64,000 bases of DNA from DASQHW01 sp038238245 (GCA_038238245.1 JBBRXX010000004.1:1-64000), one strand, 5' to 3'. Positions 1-8,830 are shown, counted from the first letter of the stretch. Translations and numbers: made by a program. The notes: a model not told the origin generated them from the sequence alone.

Positions 1-12
1 AGAGCTGACAGT

Positions 13-133
13 TCACTCGGTGACCATGGCGGCGGGGTCACACCCGTTCCCATTCCGAACACGGCAGTTAAGCCCGCCCGCGCCGATGGTACTTGGAGGT
101 AGGCCTCCCGGGAGAGTAGGTCGTCGCCGAGTG
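13..133 (+). rRNA. rrf: 5S ribosomal RNA
   Basis: The sequence carries the hallmark 5S core (CCCATTCCGAAC-like segment near 48-60, GCCGATGGTACT near 82-93, GGGAGAGTAGG near 109-119). The ends pair as CACTCGGTGAC (14-24) with GTCGCCGAGTG (123-133), forming helix I. The length of about 120 nt is normal. It is presumably the last gene of an rRNA operon whose 16S and 23S lie left of the window. Exact ends are estimated from helix I. Confidence 0.95.
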
Positions 134-142
134 TCTTTCGCG

Positions 143-176
143 GAAGAGGGCGTCCACAACTGTGGGCGCCCTCTTC
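143..176 (+). terminator. rRNA operon hairpin
   Basis: A GC-rich perfect or near-perfect inverted repeat (GAAGAGGGCG with CGCCCTCTTC, extended by a further six pairs) with a two-base loop sits about 10 nt after the 5S gene. It has only a weak T-run after it (CTTTGTCCCTT). It most likely terminates the rRNA operon or acts as a processing stem. Confidence 0.8.
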
Positions 177-250
177 GCTTTGTCCCTTCAACGTCACGCT
201 TATGCCGGCGGAGTGACCGGAACGGTCGGTCGCGCGGCGCGGAAGTCACC

Positions 251-256
251 TACGCT
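251..256 (+). promoter_or_regulatory. Possible -10 box (TACGCT)
   Basis: A TANNNT hexamer lies 29 nt before the TTG start of the basic TPR protein. It follows the rRNA terminator, so this gene needs its own promoter. No convincing -35 element is visible. Weak evidence. Confidence 0.3.
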
Positions 257-285
257 GCGCGACTCTCCGAAAGCGAGCAATCTCC

Positions 286-1458
286 TTGGCGAACGACAGG
301 AACCCGCGCCGCGGCAGTGGCCAGCCGCGCAAGCGCACATCGCGCGGCGGCGATGACCGCCCGCGAGCGCCCCTCGGCGGGGAGCAGCGCAGGTCGCGTG
401 GCGGGGAGAAACGTCCGGCGCGCGGCGTCGATGCCGGAAGGCGCACGGCCCGCGGCCAGGAGCGGGGCCGTGCCGCACGCCCCGAAGGAGACAAGCCCAA
501 GCGAACGTCGAAGGGCGAGAGCGACCGCACGCGTGGACCCCGCCGGGTCGTCAAGGGCACGGCGCGACTGGGTGACGAGCGCGGGCGCCCGTCCCGCAAG
601 GGCGACAAACGCAAACGGACGTCCAAGAGCGCCGACGATCGCAACCCGACGAGAAGTGGCATCGACTACCCGAGCCCCAAATTCCGGGCCAAGGGCGGAG
701 ACCGCACACCCGCGCCGGGCCCGCCCGCCAAGCGTGCATCGCTGCGCAAGGTCGACCGATCCCGCGACGAGAAGCCGGCGCGGAAGCAGCGGGCCTTCAA
801 GGCACGAGCGGGCGGTCCGCCGCGCCGCCGGCGCGTCAAGTCGACGGAGGCGAGCGAGGAGCTGGCGCGGCTCGCCGGGCGCAAGGCTCGCGGTGCCCAG
901 GAGCAACTCGCCCGCGCGGCCGAGGCGTTCACGGCCGGTCGCGAGCGGGACGCGCTCAAGTTGCTGCGACCGCTGCGTGATCTGTATCCGGACGCGAGCG
1001 CGGTTCGGGAGCTGTTGGGTCTCGCGCACTACCGCCTCGGCAATTACGCCGCCGCCGCCAAGGAGCTCGACGCGTTCGTCGAGCTCACGGACTCCGTCGA
1101 GCAGCACCCCGTGCTCATGGATGCGATGCGTGCGATGGGGAAGTACCGACGCGTCGACGTGCTGTGGGAAGAGCTCGCTGCCGCGTCGCCGTCGAGCGCG
1201 CTCGTCACCGAGGGCCGCATCGTCCTCGCCGGCACGCGCGCCGATCGCGGCAAGGTGCGTGATGCGATCGCGGTACTCGATCGTCGCGGTGCGGATGCGC
1301 GTCGGGTCCAGGAGCACCACCTGCGTCTCTGGTACGCGCTGGCCGATCTCTACGAGCGCGCGGGCGAGATTCCGAAGGCACGAGAGCTGTTCCTACGGAT
1401 CCGCAAGTACGACGCGGGTTTTGCCGACGTCGCCGAACGACTCGCCGCCCTCCGGTAG
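286..1458 (+). CDS. Basic, low-complexity N-terminus with C-terminal TPR repeats
   Basis: The product is 390 aa. Residues 1 to about 190 are strongly basic and low complexity, rich in Arg, Lys, Gly and Asp, with a recurring KRTS(K/R)-G/S-x-D pattern, so this half is probably disordered and could bind nucleic acid. From about 205 onward helical repeats with A, L and Y at TPR positions (LLRPLRDLYPDASAV, LLGLAHYRLGNYAAA, LFLRIRKYDAGFADV) indicate tetratricopeptide repeats, a protein-interaction scaffold. The TTG start follows a weak purine-rich stretch (CCGAAAGCGAG). The gene sits between the rRNA operon and an SSB-like gene. No function is recognised; a role in ribosome or RNA biology is only suggested by its position and charge. 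Confidence 0.75.
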   Translation: MANDRNPRRGSGQPRKRTSRGGDDRPRAPLGGEQRRSRGGEKRPARGVDAGRRTARGQERGRAARPEGDKPKRTSKGESDRTRGPRRVVKGTARLGDERGRPSRKGDKRKRTSKSADDRNPTRSGIDYPSPKFRAKGGDRTPAPGPPAKRASLRKVDRSRDEKPARKQRAFKARAGGPPRRRRVKSTEASEELARLAGRKARGAQEQLARAAEAFTAGRERDALKLLRPLRDLYPDASAVRELLGLAHYRLGNYAAAAKELDAFVELTDSVEQHPVLMDAMRAMGKYRRVDVLWEELAAASPSSALVTEGRIVLAGTRADRGKVRDAIAVLDRRGADARRVQEHHLRLWYALADLYERAGEIPKARELFLRIRKYDAGFADVAERLAALR

Positions 1459-1558
1459 GCGTCACACCCGATCGCTAGGTTCCTCTCCACTTCCCTCGTG
1501 CTTCCCCGGTCGCATCACCACGGCGCCTCTGCGTCGCACTACCGAGGAGAGAGAGAAG

Positions 1559-1918
1559 ATGGAAACGGCATCGTTGAACGTCGCGTTCCTGCGCGGCGCG
1601 TGCTCGAGCCCGGCCGAGGTTCGTGTCCTTCCTTCGGAGCAGGTGCTCGCGCAGCTGCAGGTCACCACCAGAGTCGACGGCCGGGCAATGTCGGTGCCCG
1701 TGGCGGTGCTCGATCCGCCGGCGTGGGTCGAGGCGCTCGACACCGGCGACGAGGTGGTGGTCGTCGGCCACGTCCGGCGCAGGTTCTTCCGCGTGGCGGG
1801 CACCACCGCGTCCCGGGTCGAGATCGTCGCGGAGACGCTCGCCCCGGCCCGCGACCGGCGGCGGCTGCGGACGGCACAGCGTCGGATCGAGGAGCTGCTG
1901 GAGGCGATCGCTCTGTAA
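1559..1918 (+). CDS. SSB-like OB-fold single-stranded DNA-binding protein
   Basis: This is a 119-aa protein preceded by a very strong purine Shine-Dalgarno run (GAGGAGAGAGAGAAG), which fixes the ATG. The N-terminal 90 residues show the SSB pattern of beta strands: LNVAFLRGACSSPAEVRVLPS, a central LQVTTRVDG strand, and DEVVVVGHVRRRFFR followed by TASRVEIVAETL. The C-terminus (DRRRLRTAQRRIEELLEAIAL) is a short basic helix and lacks the acidic DDxPF tip of canonical SSB. It is therefore likely an accessory or divergent SSB of the type found in many actinobacteria, not the essential ssb beside rpsF/rpsR. It lies 100 nt after the TPR gene. Confidence 0.75.
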   Translation: METASLNVAFLRGACSSPAEVRVLPSEQVLAQLQVTTRVDGRAMSVPVAVLDPPAWVEALDTGDEVVVVGHVRRRFFRVAGTTASRVEIVAETLAPARDRRRLRTAQRRIEELLEAIAL

Positions 1919-1974
1919 GGAATCGACAACCTCGAGCGCACATGCCCAACCCCGGACTCGGCGCACCGCGACGG

Positions 1975-1980
1975 TACAGT
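1975..1980 (+). promoter_or_regulatory. Possible -10 box (TACAGT) of korAB
   Basis: The hexamer lies in the 183-nt gap before korA, about 120 nt before the preferred GTG start. This would give a leader of about 115 nt. No clear -35 is seen. Low confidence. Confidence 0.3.
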
Positions 1981-2101
1981 GGACCCGCGCGCGGCCGATT
2001 GAAACGCGTGGGTGTCATCTCGAAGAAGCGACGACGCCCTGACGAAGACACGTTCTGGACGAAGACGTGCTGAGCAGGCAACTGAAAGATGGTGGTCAAC
2101 G

Positions 2102-3961
2102 GTGACCGTAGAGGCGACCTCGACCCGAGGAGCCGAGACGCTCGATCGGGTCGTCATCAGGTTCGCGGGTGACTCGGGCGACGGCATGCAGTTGGTGGGC
2201 GATCGGTTCACCGAGCTCTCCGCCGCCTTCGGCAACGACCTCGCCACGCTGCCCAACTTCCCCGCCGAGATCCGGGCGCCTGCGGGCACGATCGCCGGTG
2301 TCTCGTCGTTCCAGGTGCACATCTCCGATCACGACATCGTGACGCCGGGCGATGCGCCGAACGTGCTCGTGGCGATGAACCCGGCCGCGCTGAAGGCGAA
2401 CATCAGCGACGTGCACGCCGGCTCGACCTTGCTCATCAACGTCGACACGTTCGACACGCGCAACCTCGACAAGGCCGGCTACGTGCAGAACCCGTTGCGC
2501 GACGAGTCGCTCGGCGCATTCCGCGTGTTCGAAGTGCCGATGACATCGCTCACGGTCGAAGCGACGAAGCCGCTCGGTGTGAAGCCGCGCGACGCCGAGC
2601 GCTCGAAGAACTTCTTCGCGCTCGGGCTGATCTGCTGGATGTACACGCGCCCGAGTGAGCCGCTCTTCGACTGGATCAAGAAGCGCTTCGGCAACCGTCC
2701 CGAGGTGTTGGAAGCGAACCTCGCCGCGTTCCGCGCCGGCTACAACTTCGGCGAGACCGCGGAGCTGTTCGATCACGCGTACGAGATCAAGCCCGCGAAG
2801 CTGCCGTCCGGCGAGTACCGCCAGATCACCGGCAACCTCGCCCTGTCGTACGGGCTGGTGGCGGCCGCCGAGAAGGCGAAGCTGCCCCTGTTCTACGCGT
2901 CGTATCCGATCACGCCGGCGTCCGACATCCTGCACGAGCTGTCGAAGTTGAAGAACTTCGGTGTGAAGACATTGCAGGCCGAAGACGAGATCTCGGCGGC
3001 CGGTATCGCGATCGGCGCCGCGTTCGCCGGCAACCTCGCGGTGACGGGCACGAGCGGTCCGGGCGTCGACCTGAAGTCCGAAGCCCTCGGCCTCGCCGTG
3101 AGCCTGGAGCTGCCGATGCTCGTCGTCGACGTGCAGCGCGGCGGCCCGTCGACGGGCCTGCCCACCAAGACCGAGCAGGCCGACCTGCTGCTCGCGATGT
3201 ACGGCCGCCACGGCGAGGCGCCCCTGCCGATCGTGGCCGCCCAGTCGCCGGCCGACTGCTTCGACACCGTCTTCGAGGCCGCCCGCCTCGCGCTCAAGTT
3301 CCGTACGCCGGTGATCATCCTCACTGACGGCTACCTCGCCAACGGCGCCGAACCCTGGGCGTTGCCGGACGTCGACGCCCTCCCCGACATCTCGGTGCCG
3401 TTCGCGACCGAGCCGAATCACGGCGCCGACTTCTGGCCGTACCTGCGCGACCCCGAGACACTCGCACGGCCGTGGGCGATCCCCGGGACACCCGGCCTCA
3501 TGCATCGAGTCGGTGGCATCGAGAAGGAAGACGGCACGGGCAACATCAGCTACGAGCCCGAGAACCACGACAAGATGACGCGGCTGCGCGCCGAGAAGAT
3601 CGCGCGGATCGCGAACGACATTCCGGAAGTGGACGTCGATGATCCCGGCGGCGCGCAGCTGGTCGTCTGTTCGTGGGGTGGCACGTGGGGAGCGGCGACC
3701 GCGGCGGTCCGGCGCGTCCGCGCGCTCGGCAAGCCGATCGCGCACGTGCACCTCCGCCACCTGAACCCGTTCCCGCGCAACCTGGGCGATGCGCTCGGCC
3801 GGTATCGCACCGTCTTCGTGCCGGAGCTGAACATGGGACAGCTCGCGCACATGTTGCGGGCCGAGTTCCTCGTGGACGCCAAGAGCTACACCCGCATCGC
3901 CGGCATCCCGCTGCGCGCGGCCGACCTCGAGCACCGCATCTTGGAGCTGATGGAGCAATGA
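2102..3961 (+). CDS. korA: 2-oxoacid:ferredoxin oxidoreductase, alpha (gamma-alpha fused) subunit
   Basis: The 619-aa product has an N-terminal gamma-type domain (RVVIRFAGDSGDGMQLVG, about residues 15-35) fused to the alpha/pyrimidine-binding domain (FYASYPITPASDILHELSK near 265, TGTSGPGVDLKSEALGLAV near 317). It ends in a transketolase-C-like domain. This is the layout of two-subunit 2-oxoglutarate (or other 2-oxoacid):ferredoxin oxidoreductases. With KorB it makes acyl-CoA, CO2 and reduced ferredoxin in the cytosol. The GTG at 2102 is preferred because conserved sequence begins about 15 codons later; an upstream GTG at 2012 is in frame. It overlaps korB by four bases (ATGA). Confidence 0.92.
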   Translation: MTVEATSTRGAETLDRVVIRFAGDSGDGMQLVGDRFTELSAAFGNDLATLPNFPAEIRAPAGTIAGVSSFQVHISDHDIVTPGDAPNVLVAMNPAALKANISDVHAGSTLLINVDTFDTRNLDKAGYVQNPLRDESLGAFRVFEVPMTSLTVEATKPLGVKPRDAERSKNFFALGLICWMYTRPSEPLFDWIKKRFGNRPEVLEANLAAFRAGYNFGETAELFDHAYEIKPAKLPSGEYRQITGNLALSYGLVAAAEKAKLPLFYASYPITPASDILHELSKLKNFGVKTLQAEDEISAAGIAIGAAFAGNLAVTGTSGPGVDLKSEALGLAVSLELPMLVVDVQRGGPSTGLPTKTEQADLLLAMYGRHGEAPLPIVAAQSPADCFDTVFEAARLALKFRTPVIILTDGYLANGAEPWALPDVDALPDISVPFATEPNHGADFWPYLRDPETLARPWAIPGTPGLMHRVGGIEKEDGTGNISYEPENHDKMTRLRAEKIARIANDIPEVDVDDPGGAQLVVCSWGGTWGAATAAVRRVRALGKPIAHVHLRHLNPFPRNLGDALGRYRTVFVPELNMGQLAHMLRAEFLVDAKSYTRIAGIPLRAADLEHRILELMEQ

Positions 3962-4992
3962 CCGAAGGAAACGGCAACGGCGCGCCGGTAAAGCTCGCGC
4001 GCAAGGATTACCAGTCCGATCAAGAGGTTCGGTGGTGCCCGGGCTGCGGCGACTACGGAATCCTCACCGCGGTCCAGTTCTTCCTCCCGGAGACGGGCAT
4101 CAAGCCCGAAGATCTCGTGTTCGTGTCGGGCATCGGCTGCGCCGCACGCCTGCCGTACTACATGAACACCTACGGCATCCACGGCATTCACGGCCGGGCG
4201 CCCGCGATCGCGACAGGCGTCGCGCTCGCGCGGCCGGATCTGCACGTGTGGGTGATCGGTGGCGACGGCGACATGCTGTCGATCGGCGGCAATCACCTGA
4301 TCCACGCGTTGCGCCGGAACGTGAACCTCAAGATCCTGCTGTTCAACAACCAGATCTACGGGCTCACGAAGGGCCAGTACTCGCCGACCAGCGAAGTCGG
4401 CAAGGTCACCAAGTCCACGCCGTTCGGATCACTCGACCATCCGTTCAACCCGATCTCGATCGCGCTCGGTGCGGAAGCGAGCTTCGTCGCCCGTACGCAC
4501 GACATGGATCGCAAGCACATGATCGAGACGTTCCGGCGCGCGCACGAGCACCCGGGTGCGGCCTTCGTCGAGATCTACCAGAACTGCAACGTGTTCAATG
4601 ACGGCGCGTTCGACACGATCTTGAACAAGGACGCGCGGCCGGAGATGCTGATCGACCTCCGGCACGGCGAGCCGGTGCGCTTCGGCACCGAGCGCGAGTT
4701 CGGCGTCGCGATGAACGAATTCGGCGAGGCGAAGATCGTGCGGGTCGACGACGTCGGTGAGAGCCGGCTGGTCGTGCACGACGAGCACCGCACGGATCCC
4801 TCGCTCGCGTTCGCGTTGTCGCGTCTCGCCGATCATCCCGACACGCCCACGCCCGTCGGGGTGTTCCGCGCGGTCGAGCGGCCGAGCTACGGGGCCGCGA
4901 TGCAAGGCCAGCTCGCGGAAGCGTCGGAGCGCTCGGGCCCGGGTGACTTGGCGGCGCTGCTCCGCTCGTCGCCGACCTGGTCGGTGGGCTGA
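3958..4992 (+). CDS. korB: 2-oxoacid:ferredoxin oxidoreductase, beta subunit
   Basis: The 344-aa TPP-binding beta subunit shows WCPGCGDYGI near the N-terminus, the GIGCAARLPYYMNTYG cysteine region, and the TPP/Mg motif GDGDMLSIGGNH followed by NNQIYGLTKGQYSPTS. The C-terminal part after about residue 240 carries the usual extension. It pairs with KorA to oxidise 2-oxoacids to acyl-CoA, using ferredoxin, which in many actinobacteria complements or replaces the lipoate-dependent dehydrogenase. No gamma or delta subunit genes follow, consistent with the two-subunit enzyme. It ends two nt before the stop codon of the convergent DUF1015 gene. Confidence 0.93.
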   Translation: MTEGNGNGAPVKLARKDYQSDQEVRWCPGCGDYGILTAVQFFLPETGIKPEDLVFVSGIGCAARLPYYMNTYGIHGIHGRAPAIATGVALARPDLHVWVIGGDGDMLSIGGNHLIHALRRNVNLKILLFNNQIYGLTKGQYSPTSEVGKVTKSTPFGSLDHPFNPISIALGAEASFVARTHDMDRKHMIETFRRAHEHPGAAFVEIYQNCNVFNDGAFDTILNKDARPEMLIDLRHGEPVRFGTEREFGVAMNEFGEAKIVRVDDVGESRLVVHDEHRTDPSLAFALSRLADHPDTPTPVGVFRAVERPSYGAAMQGQLAEASERSGPGDLAALLRSSPTWSVG

Positions 4993-4994
4993 CC

Positions 4995-6230
4995 TCAGTC
5001 CAACGTCCTGAACACCATGCCGGTGCGGGGCTTGGGCGAGAAGAACGTCGTCTTCTGCGGCATCCGTACGCGATCGACGGCCGCGGCACGCGTCTGGGCC
5101 ACCGACACGGGACGGCACAGGATCGCTGCGCTGATCACGCCTTTGTCGACGAGCTCGGCGACGGCTTGCGCGTCATGGCGGTACTGCCACGCCGCTCCTT
5201 CGAGGCGCGGCACGACCAGCGCCTCGACGACCGCGGTGTCGGTGTCCGCGACGGCGGGATGCTCGCCGGCCAACGCGGCCTCACGAACCTCCGGCCGCGG
5301 CACCGCGAGCGCGAGCCCGCGATCGTCCACGATGCCGAGCCCGTGCTCGCCGTGCATCGCCGATTCCAGCGCGTCGATGCCGTCGGCGGTGTTCGGGCCC
5401 GCGTCGCGCAGGTCGAACGCATCACGCAAGGCGGCTCGGACGTCGGTCCCGCCGGGCAGGTCGACGAGACGGTGAATCGGCTCGATCCACAGCTCGTCGT
5501 CGACGAGCTCCACGACGAGGGCCATGATCGCGTCGGCGCCATCTTCCGGCTCACCCGCCGCCCGCAGCGCGTTGCGGTAGTTGAGTGCGGTCTCGAAGCG
5601 GTGATGGCCGTCCGCGAGCACCAGCGGTGACGACTCGACGAGCGCGCGGATCGCGCTGACCGCGGCCGGGTCGTCGATCGCGCCGAGCGTGTGGACGACG
5701 CCGTCGGCGTCCCGGCATTCGGCGAGGGGAGTGGCGCCTTCGGTCAGGTCCGTGACACCGCTCGCGAGGCTCAGCGTCCAGATCGGGTCGACGTTGACCC
5801 GCATCGCGCGCAGGAGCGCAAGACGGTCGGACTTCGCCTTCGGCAGTGTCCGCTCGTGGGGCAGGACGTCGCCACCTGCCGCTTCCGGCAGCCCGACCGC
5901 ACCGATCACACCCCGGGTATGGCGCCGGGCGCCGTGGGTGTCGGTGAAGGTCATCCGGTACGCGTAGAAGCGCGGGGTCGCATCCCGCACGAGCACGCCG
6001 CCGGCCAACCAGTCGGCGAAGGTCGCGGCCGCACGCTCGTAGCGATCGCCTTCGCGATCGGTGTCTCTTGGCAGGATCAACCGGATGGAGTTGTGCGCGT
6101 CGGCGGCTTCGAGCGAGACACGGTGGTCCTCGTCGATGACGTCGTATGGTGGGGCGGCGAGCGCGTCGAGCGGTGCGCCCGCCGTCTCTGGGTCGTAGCG
6201 CACGCCGGCGAAGGGCGAGAAGTGGGGCAA
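4995..6230 (-). CDS. DUF1015-family protein (HPr-kinase-like SerC fold family)
   Basis: The 411-aa product matches DUF1015 proteins: an N-terminal LPHFSPFAGVRYDP, the AAPPYDVIDEDHR segment, NSIRLILPRD, a central TRGVIGAVGLPEA, and LADGHHRFETALNYRN, the family signature with its His pair. The TTG at 6230 is chosen because the conserved N-terminus begins directly after it and a GGAG lies nine bases upstream; a longer frame reading into the divergent TPR gene has no homology-like content. Molecular function of DUF1015 is unsettled. The gene is convergent with korB (2-nt gap) and divergent from the small TPR gene. Confidence 0.85.
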   Translation of the reverse strand: MPHFSPFAGVRYDPETAGAPLDALAAPPYDVIDEDHRVSLEAADAHNSIRLILPRDTDREGDRYERAAATFADWLAGGVLVRDATPRFYAYRMTFTDTHGARRHTRGVIGAVGLPEAAGGDVLPHERTLPKAKSDRLALLRAMRVNVDPIWTLSLASGVTDLTEGATPLAECRDADGVVHTLGAIDDPAAVSAIRALVESSPLVLADGHHRFETALNYRNALRAAGEPEDGADAIMALVVELVDDELWIEPIHRLVDLPGGTDVRAALRDAFDLRDAGPNTADGIDALESAMHGEHGLGIVDDRGLALAVPRPEVREAALAGEHPAVADTDTAVVEALVVPRLEGAAWQYRHDAQAVAELVDKGVISAAILCRPVSVAQTRAAAVDRVRMPQKTTFFSPKPRTGMVFRTLD

Positions 6231-6323
6231 CTGGGGGCGCTCCGGATACTTCCTCGAAGGGCGTGGGAATCCGCTGCGGTTGTACCACAGTGACAAGAGA
6301 AGGCTGTGAAGGAGGGATCCCGC

Positions 6324-6692
6324 ATGGACGATCGTGACGCCTACCTGGCGTACCAGGAGGGGACGCGCCTGTTGGCGGACGACAACGCCCACGCCGCGGT
6401 GATCGCGCTCGAGCGCGTCCGCGACCTCGAGCCCGAGAAGGGTTCGGTGCGCGAGGCGCTCGCCCGCGCGTACTACCGCATCGGCAGGTTCGACGCGGCC
6501 GAAGAGGAGTTCCTCGCCGCGCTCGACCTCGAGCCCGTCAACGACTACGCGCACTTCGGGATCGGGCTCTGCCGGTTGCGCGCCGGCGATCGGACCGGTG
6601 CGCGCGGTCATCTGCGGCAGGCGACGGTCATGCGACCCGAGAACGCCGACTACCGCGCCGCGCTCGACCAGGCCGAGCCCGACCCCGAGTGA
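6324..6692 (+). CDS. Small TPR protein
   Basis: The 122-aa protein is made of about three tetratricopeptide repeats, with clear A-x(2)-A-Y/L helix pairs such as ALARAYYRIGRFDAAEEEFL and AHFGIGLCRLRAGDRTGA. The ATG at 6324 is fixed by AAGGAGGG eight nt upstream; an in-frame GTG at 6306 would place the ribosome-binding site inside the gene. The stop overlaps the GTG of the HAD phosphatase gene (GTGA), so the two are translationally coupled. The function is probably protein-protein interaction; no partner is evident. Confidence 0.85.
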   Translation: MDDRDAYLAYQEGTRLLADDNAHAAVIALERVRDLEPEKGSVREALARAYYRIGRFDAAEEEFLAALDLEPVNDYAHFGIGLCRLRAGDRTGARGHLRQATVMRPENADYRAALDQAEPDPE

Positions 6693-7483
6693 CCCCTAAT
6701 CCGGTCGTGTGCTGTGACCTCGACGGGGTGATCTGGCGGGGCGAGGAGGCGATCCCCGGCGCGGCGGGCGGAGTGGCGACGTTGCGCGGCGCGGGTTTTC
6801 GGGTCGTGTTCCTGACCAACAACTCGGGCGGGCGTGTCGCCGACAACGTGGGGCGGCTCGTCGGCATGGGGATCCCCGTTCTTCCCGAGGACGTGGCGAC
6901 CAGCGCCCAGGCGGCCGCGGCGGTGCTCGCCCGCGACCTACCGGAGGGCGCACGCGTGCTCGCGTGCGCGGGTCCGGGGGTGATCGAGGCCCTGGAGACG
7001 TCCGGGTTCGCGGTCGTCGAGGAGAGCCCCGCCGACGCGGTCGTCGTCGGATGGCACCGCACCTTCGATTTCGAGCGTCTGCGCCGGGTCGCCGACGCGG
7101 TGCGGAGCGGAGCGCGTTACGTCGCGACGAACCTCGATCCGACCTACCCGGCGGCGCGGGGCCTGCTGCCGGGTGCCGGCGCGATCGCCGCGGCGGTGTC
7201 GACCGCGAGCGGCCGAGCACCCGAGGTCGTCGGGAAGCCCGAGCCGGCGACCGTTGCCCTGGTACGTGCCCGTTTCGGTGACCATGGCGTGATGGTCGGC
7301 GACCGGCCCTCGACCGACGGTGCGCTGGCCGACGCGCTCGGCTGGCCGTTCGCGCTCGTGCTGTCCGGCGTGGCCGGAAGCCCCGGGGAAGAAGGCGTCC
7401 CCGATCCGCCGCCTCCCTTCGTGGCACCGGACCTGGGCGCGCTCGCACCGCGGTTGGTGGACGCCTTCGCCGTGCGTCAGTAG
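6689..7483 (+). CDS. HAD-superfamily phosphatase, NagD/4-nitrophenylphosphatase type
   Basis: The 264-aa protein has the four HAD motifs: CCDLDGVIW (motif I, nucleophile Asp near residue 10), FLTNNSGG (motif II), a C2-type cap between, VGKPEPATV (motif III Lys) and MVGDRPSTDGALADALGW (motif IV). This is the NagD/PGP subfamily that dephosphorylates small phosphate esters. The GTG start overlaps the TPR stop by four bases. The 3' end overlaps the 3' end of the convergent rhomboid gene by seven bases. The substrate cannot be read from sequence. Confidence 0.88.
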   Translation: MTPNPVVCCDLDGVIWRGEEAIPGAAGGVATLRGAGFRVVFLTNNSGGRVADNVGRLVGMGIPVLPEDVATSAQAAAAVLARDLPEGARVLACAGPGVIEALETSGFAVVEESPADAVVVGWHRTFDFERLRRVADAVRSGARYVATNLDPTYPAARGLLPGAGAIAAAVSTASGRAPEVVGKPEPATVALVRARFGDHGVMVGDRPSTDGALADALGWPFALVLSGVAGSPGEEGVPDPPPPFVAPDLGALAPRLVDAFAVRQ

Positions 7484-8256
7484 CGAGCGCCCTCGTGGCC
7501 CGTTGCGGGCACGAGCTGGCGCGGGAAGCCGGCCGCCTTCAACACCAAAGCGACGAGCGCGCCGAACACGAAGCCTCCGATGTGCGCGAGCGTCGCGATG
7601 CCACTCGACGACTGCGTGAGGAACTGCGTGATGAACCAGAGTCCGAGCACGATGACCGCCGGCAGCCGGAAGACGAAGAAGAAGAACGGCAGGATCACGG
7701 TGAGGACACGCGCCCTGGGGTACCACACGAAATACGCACCCATCACGGCCGCGATCGCGCCGGACGCGCCGACAATGGGCACCACCGAGTCGAGGTTGGC
7801 AGCGATGTGCACGAAGGCCGCGACGAAGCCGCCGACGAGATAGAAGGCGAGATAGAAGAACCTTCCGAGCTGGTCCTCGACGTTGTTGCCGAAAATCCAC
7901 AAGAACAACATGTTGCCCAGCACGTGCAGCACAGAGCCGTGCAGGAACATCGAGAACAGAATCGCGAACCAGACGTTCTTGTGCGGCGCCACGGGTTGGG
8001 GGCTCACGATGCCGGTCGCCGGCACGGCACACGCGTTCGGCGCAATGGGGAGCTCGACCGGGACGGCAACCACCGGGTGGCCGGTATGAATCTCGCACGG
8101 CACCGCGGCATATTCGTATGTGAACCGGGTCTCCTCTGCGGTATCGCTGCTCTTGGGAAGCTGGATCGCGAAGTAGATCGCGATGTTGATCACGATCAGG
8201 GCGACGGTGACCACCGCGAGGCGAGCGGTCGGGTTCTCGTCCCGGAGCGGCAGCAC
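7477..8256 (-). CDS. Rhomboid-family intramembrane serine protease
   Basis: The 259-aa polytopic protein has about six or seven membrane segments. An extended loop (about residues 35-85) follows the first membrane helix. The catalytic features are present: GASGAIAAVMGAYF holds the GxSG serine, AHIGGFVFGAL holds the catalytic His of the last helix, and LHGSVLHVLGNMLFLWIFG holds the conserved HxxxN segment. It cleaves membrane proteins within the bilayer. It is transcribed divergently from the phasin-like gene. Confidence 0.92.
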   Translation of the reverse strand: MLPLRDENPTARLAVVTVALIVINIAIYFAIQLPKSSDTAEETRFTYEYAAVPCEIHTGHPVVAVPVELPIAPNACAVPATGIVSPQPVAPHKNVWFAILFSMFLHGSVLHVLGNMLFLWIFGNNVEDQLGRFFYLAFYLVGGFVAAFVHIAANLDSVVPIVGASGAIAAVMGAYFVWYPRARVLTVILPFFFFVFRLPAVIVLGLWFITQFLTQSSSGIATLAHIGGFVFGALVALVLKAAGFPRQLVPATGHEGARY

Positions 8257-8359
8257 ATATGGATCATTACCCAGGCCGATCCGCGCGCGTCCGGACCTCG
8301 GACGCGAGGGGATCGGCCGGCGGCGCGGAGGGGATACCCGGCTCGGCGCCCGGCGCCTC

Positions 8360-8365
8360 TAGGCT
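8360..8365 (+). promoter_or_regulatory. Probable -10 box (TAGGCT) for phasin-like gene
   Basis: CTCTAGGCT occurs here and in identical form at 13358-13366 before steB, suggesting a shared promoter type. It lies in the 178-nt divergent gap between the rhomboid gene and the phasin-like gene. Confidence 0.45.
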
Positions 8366-8434
8366 GCACGGGCGCGAATGCCCTGGACGGCTACCGACCG
8401 GCGCGCGCCCGCCTCGCACAGGAGATCCGCCACG

Positions 8435-8830
8435 ATGCCCCAGGCCCTTGACTGGAAGCGGCTGCTCGAAGCCGGGACGCAGTTCACCGAGATGCGGCGT
8501 TCCCAAGCGCGCGCACTCGCCACCGATCTCGTGACCCAGGGGCACCTCGCGCGGGACCAGATGGCCTCGGCGGTCGAGGAGCTGCTCGAACAGAGCCGCC
8601 AACGCCGTGAGGACCTGCGCAAGCTCGTGCAGCACGAGGTGCAACGCCAGCTGGGCGCGCTCGGCCTCGCGACCAAAGCCGACCTCACCGCGCTCGAACG
8701 CCGGCTGACCAAAGCGTCACGCGCCGCGAAGAAGGCGCCGGCCAAGTCGGCCCCGGCGAAGACGGCCGCCAAGAAGCCTGCCAAGAGCGCAAAGAAAACC
8801 GCGGCGAAGACGGCCCGCAAGGCGGGTTGA
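8435..8830 (+). CDS. Phasin-like protein with histone-H1-like Lys/Ala tail
   Basis: The 131-aa protein has an amphipathic N-terminal helical region (residues 1-90, rich in A, L, Q, E and R). Its C-terminal tail of about 35 residues is made of AKK, APAK and TAAKK units, like PhaF or histone H1 tails. Phasin-family regulators of this build bind polyhydroxyalkanoate granules and DNA. The ATG is preferred for its AGGAG at 12 nt; an in-frame ATG at 8378 is an alternative. The tlyA gene follows after only four nt. The phasin assignment rests on architecture, not on a diagnostic motif; a nucleoid-associated protein is the alternative. Confidence 0.65.
   Translation: MPQALDWKRLLEAGTQFTEMRRSQARALATDLVTQGHLARDQMASAVEELLEQSRQRREDLRKLVQHEVQRQLGALGLATKADLTALERRLTKASRAAKKAPAKSAPAKTAAKKPAKSAKKTAAKTARKAG

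Noticed and set aside
20..1918. 632-aa frame covering the 5S gene, TPR gene and SSB-like gene
   Set aside because: It crosses an rRNA gene and its only protein-like part is the final 119 codons, which have their own strong ribosome-binding site.
2096..3958. 620-codon minus-strand frame opposite korA
   Set aside because: It mirrors korA codon by codon and lacks any recognisable motif; antisense frames stay open in high-G+C DNA.
7495..8451. 318-codon plus-strand frame opposite the rhomboid gene
   Set aside because: Antisense to an intact rhomboid with full active-site motifs.
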